From an uncultured Collinsella sp. (GTDB lineage: Bacteria; Actinomycetota; Coriobacteriia; Coriobacteriales; Coriobacteriaceae), in contig CATYLC010000024.1 of NCBI GenBank assembly GCA_958408685.1, positions 1 to 29,509 of the forward strand: DNA of 29,509 bases, read 5' to 3'. The notes beneath the pieces were generated by a model. That model was not told the origin of the DNA. It saw only the letters and a program-made list of their open reading frames with translations, and did not search any database. Both the position numbers and the translations under genes were made by a program. Shown piece after piece: positions 21,708 through 29,359 of the stretch (positions within the stretch are counted from its first letter, which is position 1; every line of letters starts with the position of its first letter).

Positions 21708-23783
21708 CTAACGCAGGTAAGCCTTCGCGTTGCTCAGGCTGTAGGCAATCGTCGAGCCGTTGTGCAGCAGTGACGACGTCTGCGGAGTGATCATGCCGGT
21801 AATGCCCAGCGCCAGGAGCGCCGAGTTGGTGAGCATCACCTTAGAGTAGGAGCTCGTCAGACGATCAATGAGGCCCTGGCTCATGCGGCGCAGGCGCACG
21901 ATTGCAGCCAGATCCGTATCGGTCAGGATGATATCGGCGACCTCCTTGGCGATGTCGCTTCCGCCACCCATTGCCAGACCCACATCGGCCAGGCCCAGCG
22001 CCGGTGAATCGTTGACGCCGTCGCCCACCATGGCAACGTGGCGCCCCTCGCGCTTAATCCGCTCCACATAGGCGTACTTGTCCTCGGGCAGCAGCTCGGC
22101 CTTAAACTCGTCGACCCCTGCCTCGCGCGCAATGCGCTCGGCCGTGCGCTCCGAGTCGCCCGTGAGCATGACCACGTGCTTGACGCCCAGCGCATGCAGG
22201 TCGGCGATGGCCTCGCGCACGCCAGGTTTGAGCGGATCCTCGATACCGAGCACGCCGACGACCTTGCCATCGACCGCCAGATACAGCGGCGACAGGCCCT
22301 GCATCTGGGACTCAATTCGCTCCTTAATGTCGGACTCGAGCTGCGCGCCCTCATCCTCAAATACAAAGTGCGCAGAACCGATGATGGCGCGTCGCCCTTC
22401 GATGGACGAAGCGATGCCGTGCGCCACAATATACTCGACCGCAGCGTGACGCTCGCGGTGCTCGAGCCCGCGCTCGCGGGCGGCGTTGACCACGGCGCGC
22501 GCCACCGGATGCGGAAAATGCTCCTCCAAGCAAGCGGAAAGACGCAGGATCTCGTCCTCGCTCCAGCCGTCGGTCGTCAGCACGCAAGCCAGGCGCGGCT
22601 GCGCCTCGGTCAACGTGCCGGTCTTATCAAACACAATGGTGTCGGCCTTGGCAAACGACTCAAAGTACTTTGCGCCCTTAACCATAACGCCCATCTTGGC
22701 AGCATCGCTCATAGCAGTCATGACGGCGACGGAGCCCGTAAGCTTGAGTGCGCACGAGTAGTCGACCATCAGCGCCGCCGAGGTCTTGATGAGGCTGCGG
22801 GTGGTGAGTGCAACCAAGCCCGCAAGCAGGAAGTTCCACGGGACGATCTTGTTGGCGAGGTCTTCCATGTGCGACTGGCCCTCGGACTTGAGCGAGTCGG
22901 CCGTCTGCACGAGCGAGACGATCGAGCGCAGTTTGGTCTGCGCCGTGTTGGCGCGCACGCGCACCAAGATGCTGCCGTCTTCCACGACAGTGCCGGCGAA
23001 CACGTCGTCGCCTGCGCTGCGCTCGACGGCAAGCGGCTCGCCGGTCAGGGTCGCCTGGTTGACCATAGCGCTCCCCTGCTCGACAACACCGTCGATGCAA
23101 ATGGACATGCCAGTTCGCACGGCGACCAAGTCGCCGGGCTCAAGCTCGGTCGCGGCAACGCTTACCTCGGTGTCGCCGACGACCTTTTGCGCCTTGTCGG
23201 GCACATCGAGCAGCGAGTTGATGAGCTCGTTTTCGCTCATGGCGCGGGTGTAGTCCTCGAGCAGCTCGCCCACGTTGAGCAGGAACATCGTCTGGCCCGC
23301 GGTGTCGACATCACGCTTGACGAACGAAATGCCAATGGCCGAAGCGTCGAGCACGGGAACGGTCAGGCGCGGCTGCGCCAGCTCACGGAGGGCGGCGCGC
23401 AAAAATGCCATGTAACCGGCCACGACAAACACCGCGCGCAGGGGCGTGGGCAAGAACCAGCGACGTGCGTAATGGGCACCGACGAGTGTCGCCAGGTCCA
23501 TAACGAGTTTGTGCTTGCGCGGCTCGAGTTGCATCACGTAGCCCGACTTGGCATCGGCGATAGCTTGAGCATCGAGTGCGCCTAGGGCGTCGAGCACGCT
23601 TGCGCGGCGCGGCTCGTCGTACTCCAACGCCATCTGGCCAATGCGGCCATACACGCGCACTTTGCGCACGCCGTCAATGTCGCCGCCAAGCTTAAGAAGT
23701 GCATCGAGATCGCTCTCTGGCACAGGACCCGCCAATTGAAGACGGGTCCTGCCGGGGATCTCGCTGATAATCGAGAATCTCAT
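21708..23783 (-). CDS. P1B-type heavy-metal-transporting ATPase
   Basis: The 691-aa membrane pump hydrolyses ATP to move a metal ion, most often outward in this family. It shows TGEP (247-250), the phosphorylated D386 in DKTGTLTE, the nucleotide-binding HP at 425-426, TGDS (541-544) and GDGVND (587-592). About six to eight membrane segments are likely (near 94-135, 145-180, 313-356 and 645-685). The residues 1-80 resemble a ferredoxin-like metal domain but lack CxxC. In the key fourth-type helix the usual CPC or SPC is replaced by S343-C344-A345 in DYSCALKL, so the ion is not predictable; copper or zinc specificity should not be assumed. It begins 18 bases after the small protein gene at 23802-24047 and shares its promoter. 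Confidence 0.9.
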   Translation of the reverse strand: MRFSIISEIPGRTRLQLAGPVPESDLDALLKLGGDIDGVRKVRVYGRIGQMALEYDEPRRASVLDALGALDAQAIADAKSGYVMQLEPRKHKLVMDLATLVGAHYARRWFLPTPLRAVFVVAGYMAFLRAALRELAQPRLTVPVLDASAIGISFVKRDVDTAGQTMFLLNVGELLEDYTRAMSENELINSLLDVPDKAQKVVGDTEVSVAATELEPGDLVAVRTGMSICIDGVVEQGSAMVNQATLTGEPLAVERSAGDDVFAGTVVEDGSILVRVRANTAQTKLRSIVSLVQTADSLKSEGQSHMEDLANKIVPWNFLLAGLVALTTRSLIKTSAALMVDYSCALKLTGSVAVMTAMSDAAKMGVMVKGAKYFESFAKADTIVFDKTGTLTEAQPRLACVLTTDGWSEDEILRLSACLEEHFPHPVARAVVNAARERGLEHRERHAAVEYIVAHGIASSIEGRRAIIGSAHFVFEDEGAQLESDIKERIESQMQGLSPLYLAVDGKVVGVLGIEDPLKPGVREAIADLHALGVKHVVMLTGDSERTAERIAREAGVDEFKAELLPEDKYAYVERIKREGRHVAMVGDGVNDSPALGLADVGLAMGGGSDIAKEVADIILTDTDLAAIVRLRRMSQGLIDRLTSSYSKVMLTNSALLALGITGMITPQTSSLLHNGSTIAYSLSNAKAYLR

Positions 23784-23801
23784 AGTTTGTGCCTGGGAGC
23801 G

Positions 23802-24047
23802 TTACTCGGTTGCCTCGTCAGCAGCGACCTCGCTCTGGGTGATGTAGGCAGCCTCGGCAACCATATCGTCGACATTGGCCTTGGCCTGCTCGACCATGTC
23901 CTGGTAGCAGTTCTTGATGCGCATGCTGCACGCGATACCCTGCACGCAGGCATTCTTGACCGGAGCGCTGGTAAGCAGCTTGATGCCGGCCGTGCCAAGC
24001 AGAAAACCGCCACCGACAAGCAGGGTATTGAACGTCGACTTCTTCAT
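23802..24047 (-). CDS. Small membrane protein of the DUF6110 type
   Basis: The 81-aa protein has a Gly-rich hydrophobic N-terminal segment (LLVGGGFLLGTAGIKLLTSA, residues 9-28) that could span or dip into the membrane, three cysteines at 34, 40 and 47, and a charged helical tail. It matches small proteins found beside P-type ATPases and annotated DUF6110; a role as accessory or metal chaperone is inferred from this constant neighbourhood. AAAAGGGAG lies eight bases before the ATG. It leads the operon under the promoter at 24135-24163. Confidence 0.75.
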   Translation of the reverse strand: MKKSTFNTLLVGGGFLLGTAGIKLLTSAPVKNACVQGIACSMRIKNCYQDMVEQAKANVDDMVAEAAYITQSEVAADEATE

Positions 24048-24134
24048 GTTGCTTCTCCCTTTTGCCGCATTGGACGCGGCACGGTGCCTCAGCACCCGAG
24101 TAAACAAGTTTGCTCGAGCACACTTTTGGAAAAT

Positions 24135-24163
24135 AGTTTAGTTTATCTAACTATTAAGGTCAA
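24135..24163 (-). promoter_or_regulatory. Promoter and overlapping dyad of the metal-ATPase operon
   Basis: On the minus strand TTGACC (24158-24163) and TAAACT (24135-24140) are exactly 17 bases apart. The 13-base dyad TTAG-TTTAT-CTAA (24138-24150) lies in the spacer and over the -10, where a metalloregulator of DtxR or Fur style could sit. A second near-dyad GTCAAC-AAAG-GTTAAC covers the -35 (24160-24175). The regulator itself is not in the window. Confidence 0.65.
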
Positions 24164-24232
24164 CAAAGGTTAACTTTTTGGAAATCTTGAGGCGCGATGT
24201 GACCAAGGGGACCGTTCCTGCGCCCCATCCAT

Positions 24233-24263
24233 AAAAAATGAGGCCGCCAACGGCACCCTCATT
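24233..24263 (-). terminator. Terminator of module A
   Basis: AATGAGG and CCTCATT (24237-24263) enclose an inner TGCC-GTT-GGCG stem and are followed on the minus strand by TTTTTTAT. Confidence 0.85.
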
Positions 24264-24490
24264 CACCAAATTCAATTCAGCCCCGCCTGACCCGAACGGC
24301 CGAGTCGTTGCGGAACCGAGGGGCCGGGCGCAGGGCCTTGCCTCTCAATGAGTTCCCCTCAAAAACAATGGGCGTGCCAACGGTGCGCCCATTCACTCTA
24401 TTCCATTCAGCCCACCTGACCCGAACGGCCGAGTCGTTGCAGAACCCGGGAGCCCCGGCAGGGCGGGTGCTTGCTCAAAATGAGTTCCGC
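24237..24490 (-). ncRNA. Two tandem conserved modules ending in covarying terminators
   Basis: Copies A (24237-24366) and B (24367-24490) have a 130-bp period. On the minus strand each has a GGAACTC-type block and arm, then (C/T)GCAACGACTCGGCCGTTCGG, then a spacer GGGCTGAAT, then a terminator hairpin and T tract. Terminator stems are AATGAGG/CCTCATT in A and AATGGGC/GCCCATT in B, with two compensated changes around a constant CCGTTGG loop. They lie downstream of gatB and end its transcript; constant sequence beyond a simple terminator suggests an RNA motif. Confidence 0.7.
24361..24393 (-). terminator. Terminator of module B
   Basis: AATGGGC(G) and (C)GCCCATT (24367-24393) form a 7-8 bp stem, followed on the minus strand by GTTTTTG. 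Confidence 0.85.
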
Positions 24491-24582
24491 ACGCAAAGAA
24501 GGCCACTTAATGTGGCCTTCGTCTTGCGCAGGACTGTTCGAAATTTTGAGGAAGCACCCGCCCTGCCGGGGCTCCCGGGTTC
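24442..24582 (-). repeat. Nested palindromic element, copy 2 (3' of gatB)
   Basis: Arms 24442-24481 and 24543-24582 are 40-bp inverted repeats with a single mismatch. The 61-base centre read on the minus strand has ACAGTCCTG, an inner hairpin CGCAA-GAC-GAAGGCCAC-ATTAA-GTGGCCTTC-T-TTGCG, and GGAACTC. It matches the copy at 8886-9019 in core, loop and the GGAGCCCCGG segment of the arm, while stems differ in a paired way. It starts four bases after the gatB stop. Confidence 0.85.
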
Positions 24583-24586
24583 CCGC

Positions 24587-26263
24587 TTACGAGAGCGACG
24601 TTCTCAGCAACTCGTTGAAGAGCTTCGGGTTGCCCTTGCCGCGGCTCGCTTTCATGCACTGGCCCACCAAAAAGCCGATGACCTTCTGGTTGCCGTCACG
24701 ATACTGCTGCGCCTGCTCGGCACAGTTAGCCAGCACCTCGTCCACGATCGGCTGCAGTGCGCCGGCGTCGCTCACCTGACGCATACCGCGCTCGTCGACG
24801 ATCTTGTTGGGGTCGTCGCCGGTCTGAGCCATGGCCTCAAAGACCTCGTGCGCTTGGTTGGAGCTGATGGCATCGGTCGCCAGCAGCTTGGCCAGCGCCG
24901 CCACCTGAGCCGGCGCGATGCCGGACTCGGCGAGCGACACGCCTGCGCCCTTAAGGTAGGCGATCATCTCGTTGACCAGCAGGTTTGCGACCGTCTGTGC
25001 CTCCTTGCCAGCCATACCGGCAGCGGCCGCCTCAAAGAACTCGGCAAACTCGGGGTCGCCGGCGATCTGCTCGGCATCGGCCGTCTTAATGCCAAAGTCG
25101 GCCTCAAAACGGGCGCGCTTGGCATCGGGCAGTTCGGGGATCTCACCACGGCAGCGGTCGATGAACTCGTCATCCAGATCGAACGGCGCCAGGTCGGGAT
25201 CGGGGAACAGACGATAGTCGTCGGCCGTCTCCTTCACACGCATAACCACGGTGCGCTTGCGGCTGGGCTCCCAGTGGCGGGTCTCCTGGTAGATAATGCC
25301 GCCCTCCTCGAGCACCTCGGCCTGACGGCAAATCTCGTAGGCAAGGCCATCGTGCAGGCTCTTAAACGAGTTGAGGTTCTTGAGCTCGGTCTTGGTGCCC
25401 AGCTTGGTCTCGCCGCGGCGGCGCAGCGACACGTTGCCGTCGCAGCGCATGGAGCCCTTCTCCATTGAGCAGTCCGAAATGCCCAGCGTCACAAAGATGC
25501 GACGGAGCTTCTCCATAAACAGGCGAGCCTCCTCGGGCGTGCGCAGATCGGGCTCGGTGACGAGCTCAATCAAAGGCGTGCCGCAGCGGTTGTAGTCGAC
25601 AAGCGACTCGGCCGCAGCGGTAATGCGACCCTCAGCGCCGCCCACGTGCACCATCTTGGCGGCGTCCTCCTCCATGTGGATGCGCAGGATGCGGATGGGC
25701 ACCGTGTAGGAACCGTCCTCGCGACGCTCGGGCATCTGCAGGTTGGACGCATCGTAGCTGGCCAGGTGACCGGCGCGCTGGTTACCCTCGCGCATGGTCG
25801 ACGTCATGGACGTGGACAGGCCCTCGGCGTTGGCCGAGGCGCTCGCCAGGCTCTGGGCCTCGGCCTCGCCAAACGCGCAGTCGGGGCGCTCGGCGGCACC
25901 GCGACCGGTCACATCCAGGTCCAGGTGACCGTACATGGCAAAGGCGACCGGACCCTGCGTAGTCTGGAAGTTCTTGGCCATATCGGGATAGAAGTAGTGC
26001 TTGCGGTAGAACATCGAGTGGCGCTGGATCTCGCAGTTGGTGGCGAGACCGGCCTTGACGATGCTCTCGATTGCCTTCTTGTTAGGCACCGGCAGCGCAC
26101 CGGGCAGGCCCAGGCACACCGGGCACACGTTGGCGTTGGGCTCGTCATCGTGGCTGAGCTTGCAGTTGCAGAACATCTTGGTATCGAGTGCGGTGAGCTC
26201 GGTGTGGATCTCCAAGCCGATCACGGCCTCCCAATCCTGCAGGACCTCGGAAAGCTCCTTCAT
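24587..26263 (-). CDS. gatB: Asp/Glu-tRNA amidotransferase subunit B
   Basis: GatB binds mischarged Glu-tRNA(Gln) or Asp-tRNA(Asn) and activates the acyl group with ATP before amidation with ammonia delivered from GatA. The 558-aa protein (slightly longer than the usual ~475-500) begins VIGLEIHTEL, has a zinc site C32-x-C34 ... C47-x2-C50 (MFCNCKLSH, NVCPVCLGLPG), RKHYFYPDMAKNFQ, and the LMRCDGNVSLR-like segment here as SMRCDGNVSLR. An insertion near residues 120-170 (AERPDCAFGEAEAQSLASAS) explains the added length. The C-terminal YqeY-like tail domain is present and ends FNELLRTSLS. The ATG overlaps the gatA stop (TAATG). It is the last gene of gatCAB and is followed by the structured 3' modules. 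Confidence 0.96.
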   Translation of the reverse strand: MKELSEVLQDWEAVIGLEIHTELTALDTKMFCNCKLSHDDEPNANVCPVCLGLPGALPVPNKKAIESIVKAGLATNCEIQRHSMFYRKHYFYPDMAKNFQTTQGPVAFAMYGHLDLDVTGRGAAERPDCAFGEAEAQSLASASANAEGLSTSMTSTMREGNQRAGHLASYDASNLQMPERREDGSYTVPIRILRIHMEEDAAKMVHVGGAEGRITAAAESLVDYNRCGTPLIELVTEPDLRTPEEARLFMEKLRRIFVTLGISDCSMEKGSMRCDGNVSLRRRGETKLGTKTELKNLNSFKSLHDGLAYEICRQAEVLEEGGIIYQETRHWEPSRKRTVVMRVKETADDYRLFPDPDLAPFDLDDEFIDRCRGEIPELPDAKRARFEADFGIKTADAEQIAGDPEFAEFFEAAAAGMAGKEAQTVANLLVNEMIAYLKGAGVSLAESGIAPAQVAALAKLLATDAISSNQAHEVFEAMAQTGDDPNKIVDERGMRQVSDAGALQPIVDEVLANCAEQAQQYRDGNQKVIGFLVGQCMKASRGKGNPKLFNELLRTSLS

Positions 26264-27777
26264 TACAGCTCGCCTCCCTTCCCGGCAAAATCGGGCGCGA
26301 CGGAAAGCGCGGGCGCACCCGTGGCGGCATCGGCAAAGCCGCGCTCCAGGGCGCGGGCAAACGTGAGCAGCTGACGGTCCTTAAAGGCAGGTCCCACCAG
26401 CTGGGCAGAAACGGGCAGCTGAGTATCCTCGCCCAGGCCCAGCGGCACCGAGATACCGCCGTTGCCGCAAATGTTGAGCGAGATGGTGTACAGGTCGGAG
26501 AGGTACATCTGCGTGGGGTCGCTGATCTCGCCAAACTTAAAGGCCGTGCGCGGCGAGGCGGGCATGAGGATGGTGTCCACCTTGGCATACGCGGCGTCGT
26601 AGTCCTGCGTGATGAGCGTGCGGGCCTTTTGCGCAGCGTAGTAGTACTTGTCGTACACGCCCGAGCTCAGCAGGTAGGCGCCGAGCATCTGACGGCGCTT
26701 GGCCTCGGCGCCAAAGCCGTGGGCGCGCGAAAGCGAGCTCTGGTCGGACAGGTTGGCGCAGCCTTCCTCCTGATAGCCGTAGCGAATGCCATCGAAGCGG
26801 GCCAGGTTGGAGAACGCCTCGGCCGGGCCGATGACGTAGTAGGCGGCGATGGCGGCGTCCAGGTGCGGCAGGTCGACCTCGACCAGCTCGGCGCCCTGGT
26901 TCTGCAGCTCCTGGGCGGCGCGCTGAACAGCGGCCTTGACCTCGGGCGTCAGGCCCTCGGCCTCCATAAACGCGGGGATGATGCCCACGCGCTTGCCCTC
27001 GATGCTGTCGTTGAGGTGCTCGGTAAAGTCGACGGCACAGTCCTGGCTGGTGCAATCGTACGGGTCGTGGCCCGCACCGGTAAGCGCGTTCATGGCCAGC
27101 GCGACATCCTCGACCGTGCGTCCAAAGGGGCCCACCTGGTCGAGCGACGAGCCAAAGGCGACCACGCCGTAACGGCTCACGGCGCCATACGTGGGCTTAA
27201 AGCCCACCACGCCGCACAGCGATGCCGGCTGGCGAATGGAGCCACCGGTGTCCGAGCCCAGCGAGAGCGCGACCTCGCCCGCGGCGACGGCGGCAGCGGA
27301 ACCGCCCGAAGAGCCGCCGGGCACGCGCTCGGTATCCCAGGGGTTGTTGGTGCGGTGGAACGCCGAGCTCTCGGTGGAGCTACCAAAGGCAAACTCGTCC
27401 ATGTTGGCCTTGCCCATGGGCAGGCAGCCGGCGTCGAGCATGCGCTGGACGCAGGTGGCGGTGTAGACGCTCTGGTAGTTCTCGAGCATGCGGGAAGCGC
27501 AGGTGGTGCGCGTGCCCACGAGGTTCATGTTGTCCTTAATGGCCAGCGGCACGCCCGCGAGCGGGGGCAGCGACTTGCCTGCGGCACGGTCGGCATCCAC
27601 ACGCGCGGCGGCCTCGAGCGCAAGCTCGGGCGCCACCTGCAGGAATGCCTGGACCCCGCCCTCGCGCGCCTCGATGGCGGCAAGGGAGGCCTGGGCCACC
27701 TCGGTAGCGGTAAAGTCGCCGGCGGCAACGCCTGCGGCAATCTGGGCGGCGGTAAGGGAATCGAAGCTTAGCGCCAT
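26263..27777 (-). CDS. gatA: Asp/Glu-tRNA amidotransferase subunit A
   Basis: GatA hydrolyses glutamine and channels ammonia to GatB. The 504-aa protein is an amidase-signature enzyme with the Ser-cisSer-Lys triad: K81 in PLAIKDNMN, S156 in VPGGSSGGSAA and S180 in DTGGSIRQPASL. The following GFKPTYGAVSRYG is diagnostic for GatA within the amidase family. It begins by sharing one base with the gatC stop (TAATG) and ends the same way into gatB, giving tight translational coupling for a 1:1:1 complex. Confidence 0.97.
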   Translation of the reverse strand: MALSFDSLTAAQIAAGVAAGDFTATEVAQASLAAIEAREGGVQAFLQVAPELALEAAARVDADRAAGKSLPPLAGVPLAIKDNMNLVGTRTTCASRMLENYQSVYTATCVQRMLDAGCLPMGKANMDEFAFGSSTESSAFHRTNNPWDTERVPGGSSGGSAAAVAAGEVALSLGSDTGGSIRQPASLCGVVGFKPTYGAVSRYGVVAFGSSLDQVGPFGRTVEDVALAMNALTGAGHDPYDCTSQDCAVDFTEHLNDSIEGKRVGIIPAFMEAEGLTPEVKAAVQRAAQELQNQGAELVEVDLPHLDAAIAAYYVIGPAEAFSNLARFDGIRYGYQEEGCANLSDQSSLSRAHGFGAEAKRRQMLGAYLLSSGVYDKYYYAAQKARTLITQDYDAAYAKVDTILMPASPRTAFKFGEISDPTQMYLSDLYTISLNICGNGGISVPLGLGEDTQLPVSAQLVGPAFKDRQLLTFARALERGFADAATGAPALSVAPDFAGKGGEL

Positions 27778-28088
27778 TACTCGCTCTCCCCCTCTCCCAA
27801 AATGGACGGCACGCGGAAGTAGCGGTCGCGCGCGCTGCCGGCGTTTTCGAGCGCGACGTCGAGCGGCAGGTCGCGCTCGGGCTCGCGCAGGTCGTCGCCC
27901 ATCACGTTGGACAGGCTTCCGATGGGATGGAACGTGGGCTCCACGTCGGGCAAGTCATATTGCAAGACGGGCTCGAGCATCTGGACGGCGTCGTTCAGGT
28001 AGGACGTCATCTGGGTGAGCTCGTCATCGGTCAGTGCGATCTTTGCGTACTCGGCGATGCCGTGCACGTCTTTCTCGCTGAGTGCCAT
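27777..28088 (-). CDS. gatC: Asp/Glu-tRNA amidotransferase subunit C
   Basis: GatC is a small stabilising subunit that wraps around GatA and GatB. The 103-aa protein has the usual N-terminal helix (VHGIAEYAKIALTDDEL), a second helix (LNDAVQMLEPVLQYD) and the extended VEPTFHPIGSLSNVMGDDLREPE segment. The start ATG 28088 has GGAAGGGAG seven bases upstream; the in-frame ATG at 28106 has no such site. It opens the gatCAB operon. Confidence 0.95.
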   Translation of the reverse strand: MALSEKDVHGIAEYAKIALTDDELTQMTSYLNDAVQMLEPVLQYDLPDVEPTFHPIGSLSNVMGDDLREPERDLPLDVALENAGSARDRYFRVPSILGEGESE

Positions 28089-28123
28089 AGGCGCTCCCTT
28101 CCGCATAACAGATAAACCGCTCT

Positions 28124-28129
28124 AGTATA
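28124..28129 (-). promoter_or_regulatory. Possible -10 element of gatCAB
   Basis: TATACT on the minus strand, about 36 bases before the gatC start; the -35 position is poor (CTGCTC with 17-base spacing). Confidence 0.4.
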
Positions 28130-28223
28130 CAAGGCAACGCCGCTTGGAGCAGGTGCTTTACCCAAATGCAGCGAAAACGTAACGAGGGCGGCGGTTGGCA
28201 GGCGGCGGGCCGGCGGTTCTGCA

Positions 28224-28290
28224 ACGAAACCGCACCGTCCATAGCGAAAATCGTCCCGCCCGAAACGAAAACCGTCCCGCCCACAACGAA
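28224..28290. repeat. ~21-bp tandem repeats
   Basis: Units at 28224-28243, 28244-28264 and 28265-28285 share CGAAAA(C/T)CGTCCCGCCC (the first is degenerate), and a fourth ACGAAAAG starts at 28286 and runs into the next palindrome. No gene is seen in the 28089-28412 stretch. Confidence 0.65.
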
Positions 28291-28293
28291 AAG

Positions 28294-28350
28294 CATCACA
28301 ACATTCGACGCTTTTCGCCAAAATCGAAATTTTCATCGAATGTTGTGATG
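28294..28350. repeat. 15-bp perfect inverted repeat
   Basis: CATCACAACATTCGA (28294-28308) and TCGAATGTTGTGATG (28336-28350) enclose 27 bases. CGAAAAGC before the left arm also pairs with GCTTTTCG in the loop, so two alternative hairpins compete. Confidence 0.75.
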
Positions 28351-28365
28351 GTTTGGAAGTCCCGG

Positions 28366-28398
28366 CCACCACAAAGGTGCCTGTCCCCTTTGTGGTGG
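28366..28398. repeat. 12-bp inverted repeat CCACCACAAAGG, also at window start
   Basis: CCACCACAAAGG and CCTTTGTGGTGG enclose TGCCTGTCC. The 16-base segment GGCACCTTTGTGGTGG recurs at 54-69 on the other strand orientation, without its second arm. It lies just beyond the sortase stop and could serve as its transcript end, although no T tract follows. Confidence 0.65.
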
Positions 28399-28412
28399 TT
28401 CTGGAGAATGTC

Positions 28413-29345
28413 CTATGCCGAGGCCTTGGCCTTGCGGCGCTTGCGGACCGCGTGGATCACGATGTCCAGTAGCAACAGCACAATGGCCACGACCACGATG
28501 AGCACGGCAAACTCGCGCTTGCCCCAGTGGCGGCCGGCCAGCGACTTTTGCTTGTCGACGTCCTTCTTGTTGTACTTGGTGCGCACGCAATGCACCAGCA
28601 GGCGATGGTCGTTCACGCCGTAGGGCGTGCAGGTGACGAGCGTCACTTTGTCGGCGCCGGGCTCGATGGTCAGCGACTCCATCTCCTCGGGCAGCACCAC
28701 CTCGGAGTTCACCATCTTGTAGGCGAGCGTCTTGTTCATGGTGTGCAGCAGCACCAGGTCGCCGGGCTCCAGCGAATGGATGTCGTCGAACATACTCAGG
28801 TTGCGCATGCCCGAGTGCGCGGTGAGCACGCAATGCGTCGAGGTGCCGCCCACCGGCAGGCTCGTGCCCTCCAGGTGGCCGACGCCCGCCATAAGGACTT
28901 CTTCGCTCGTGCCGTGGTAGATGGGCATGCTCACGTCGATGGAGGGGATCTCGACCCAGCTCATCATGGGGTCGCGGTCAAAGATGAGCTGCTGGGCGTA
29001 GGGCTCGATCTGGTCGGCGGGAAGCTCGGTGGCCTCGCCCGCCAGCTGCTCGTTAAAGGAGCGCGCCTGGAGCAGGATGCGCTCGCGCTCCTCGGCAGAC
29101 AGCGCGTCCACGGTGCTGGACACGGTGCTGATCTGGTTGAACACGCCCGAGGCCTCGAGCCGGTCCAAGATCCACGGCCAGGTCATAAGGCCCACGCCAA
29201 TAAGGATGATGACGATGGTGATGAGCCGATCAGCCCAGCGCGGCAGCCGCTTGCGACGGCGTTTGGGCTTGGGCTTGGGCTGAGGGCTTGAGCCACCGTT
29301 GTCCGCGGCGTTATTGCTCTTCATATGTTTGGCGCCCTGCACCAT
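28413..29345 (-). CDS. Class C-type sortase
   Basis: This 310-aa membrane transpeptidase joins LPXTG-type proteins, typically pilin subunits, to each other or to the wall. A basic cytoplasmic start (KPKPKRRRKR) precedes a membrane segment at 41-58. The catalytic triad is H177 in LTAHSGM, C239 in TLVTCTPYG and R248 in NDHRLLVHC. A second hydrophobic helix (279-299) and a basic tail (RKRRKAKA) anchor the C-terminus, a layout typical of class C pilin sortases. A clear DP(W/F) lid motif was not found; FDRDP at 122-126 is a possible stand-in. AGGAG lies nine bases before the ATG at 29345. Pilin genes would be expected beyond 29509. Confidence 0.92.
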   Translation of the reverse strand: MVQGAKHMKSNNAADNGGSSPQPKPKPKRRRKRLPRWADRLITIVIILIGVGLMTWPWILDRLEASGVFNQISTVSSTVDALSAEERERILLQARSFNEQLAGEATELPADQIEPYAQQLIFDRDPMMSWVEIPSIDVSMPIYHGTSEEVLMAGVGHLEGTSLPVGGTSTHCVLTAHSGMRNLSMFDDIHSLEPGDLVLLHTMNKTLAYKMVNSEVVLPEEMESLTIEPGADKVTLVTCTPYGVNDHRLLVHCVRTKYNKKDVDKQKSLAGRHWGKREFAVLIVVVAIVLLLLDIVIHAVRKRRKAKASA

Positions 29346-29359
29346 CGCCGGTCACTCCT

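Noticed and set aside
26629..27771. 380-codon plus-strand open frame over gatA
   Set aside because: Antisense of gatA, which has a complete catalytic triad and operon coupling on the other strand.
28224..28290. Short CRISPR-like repeats
   Set aside because: The units are adjacent 21-mers without spacers.
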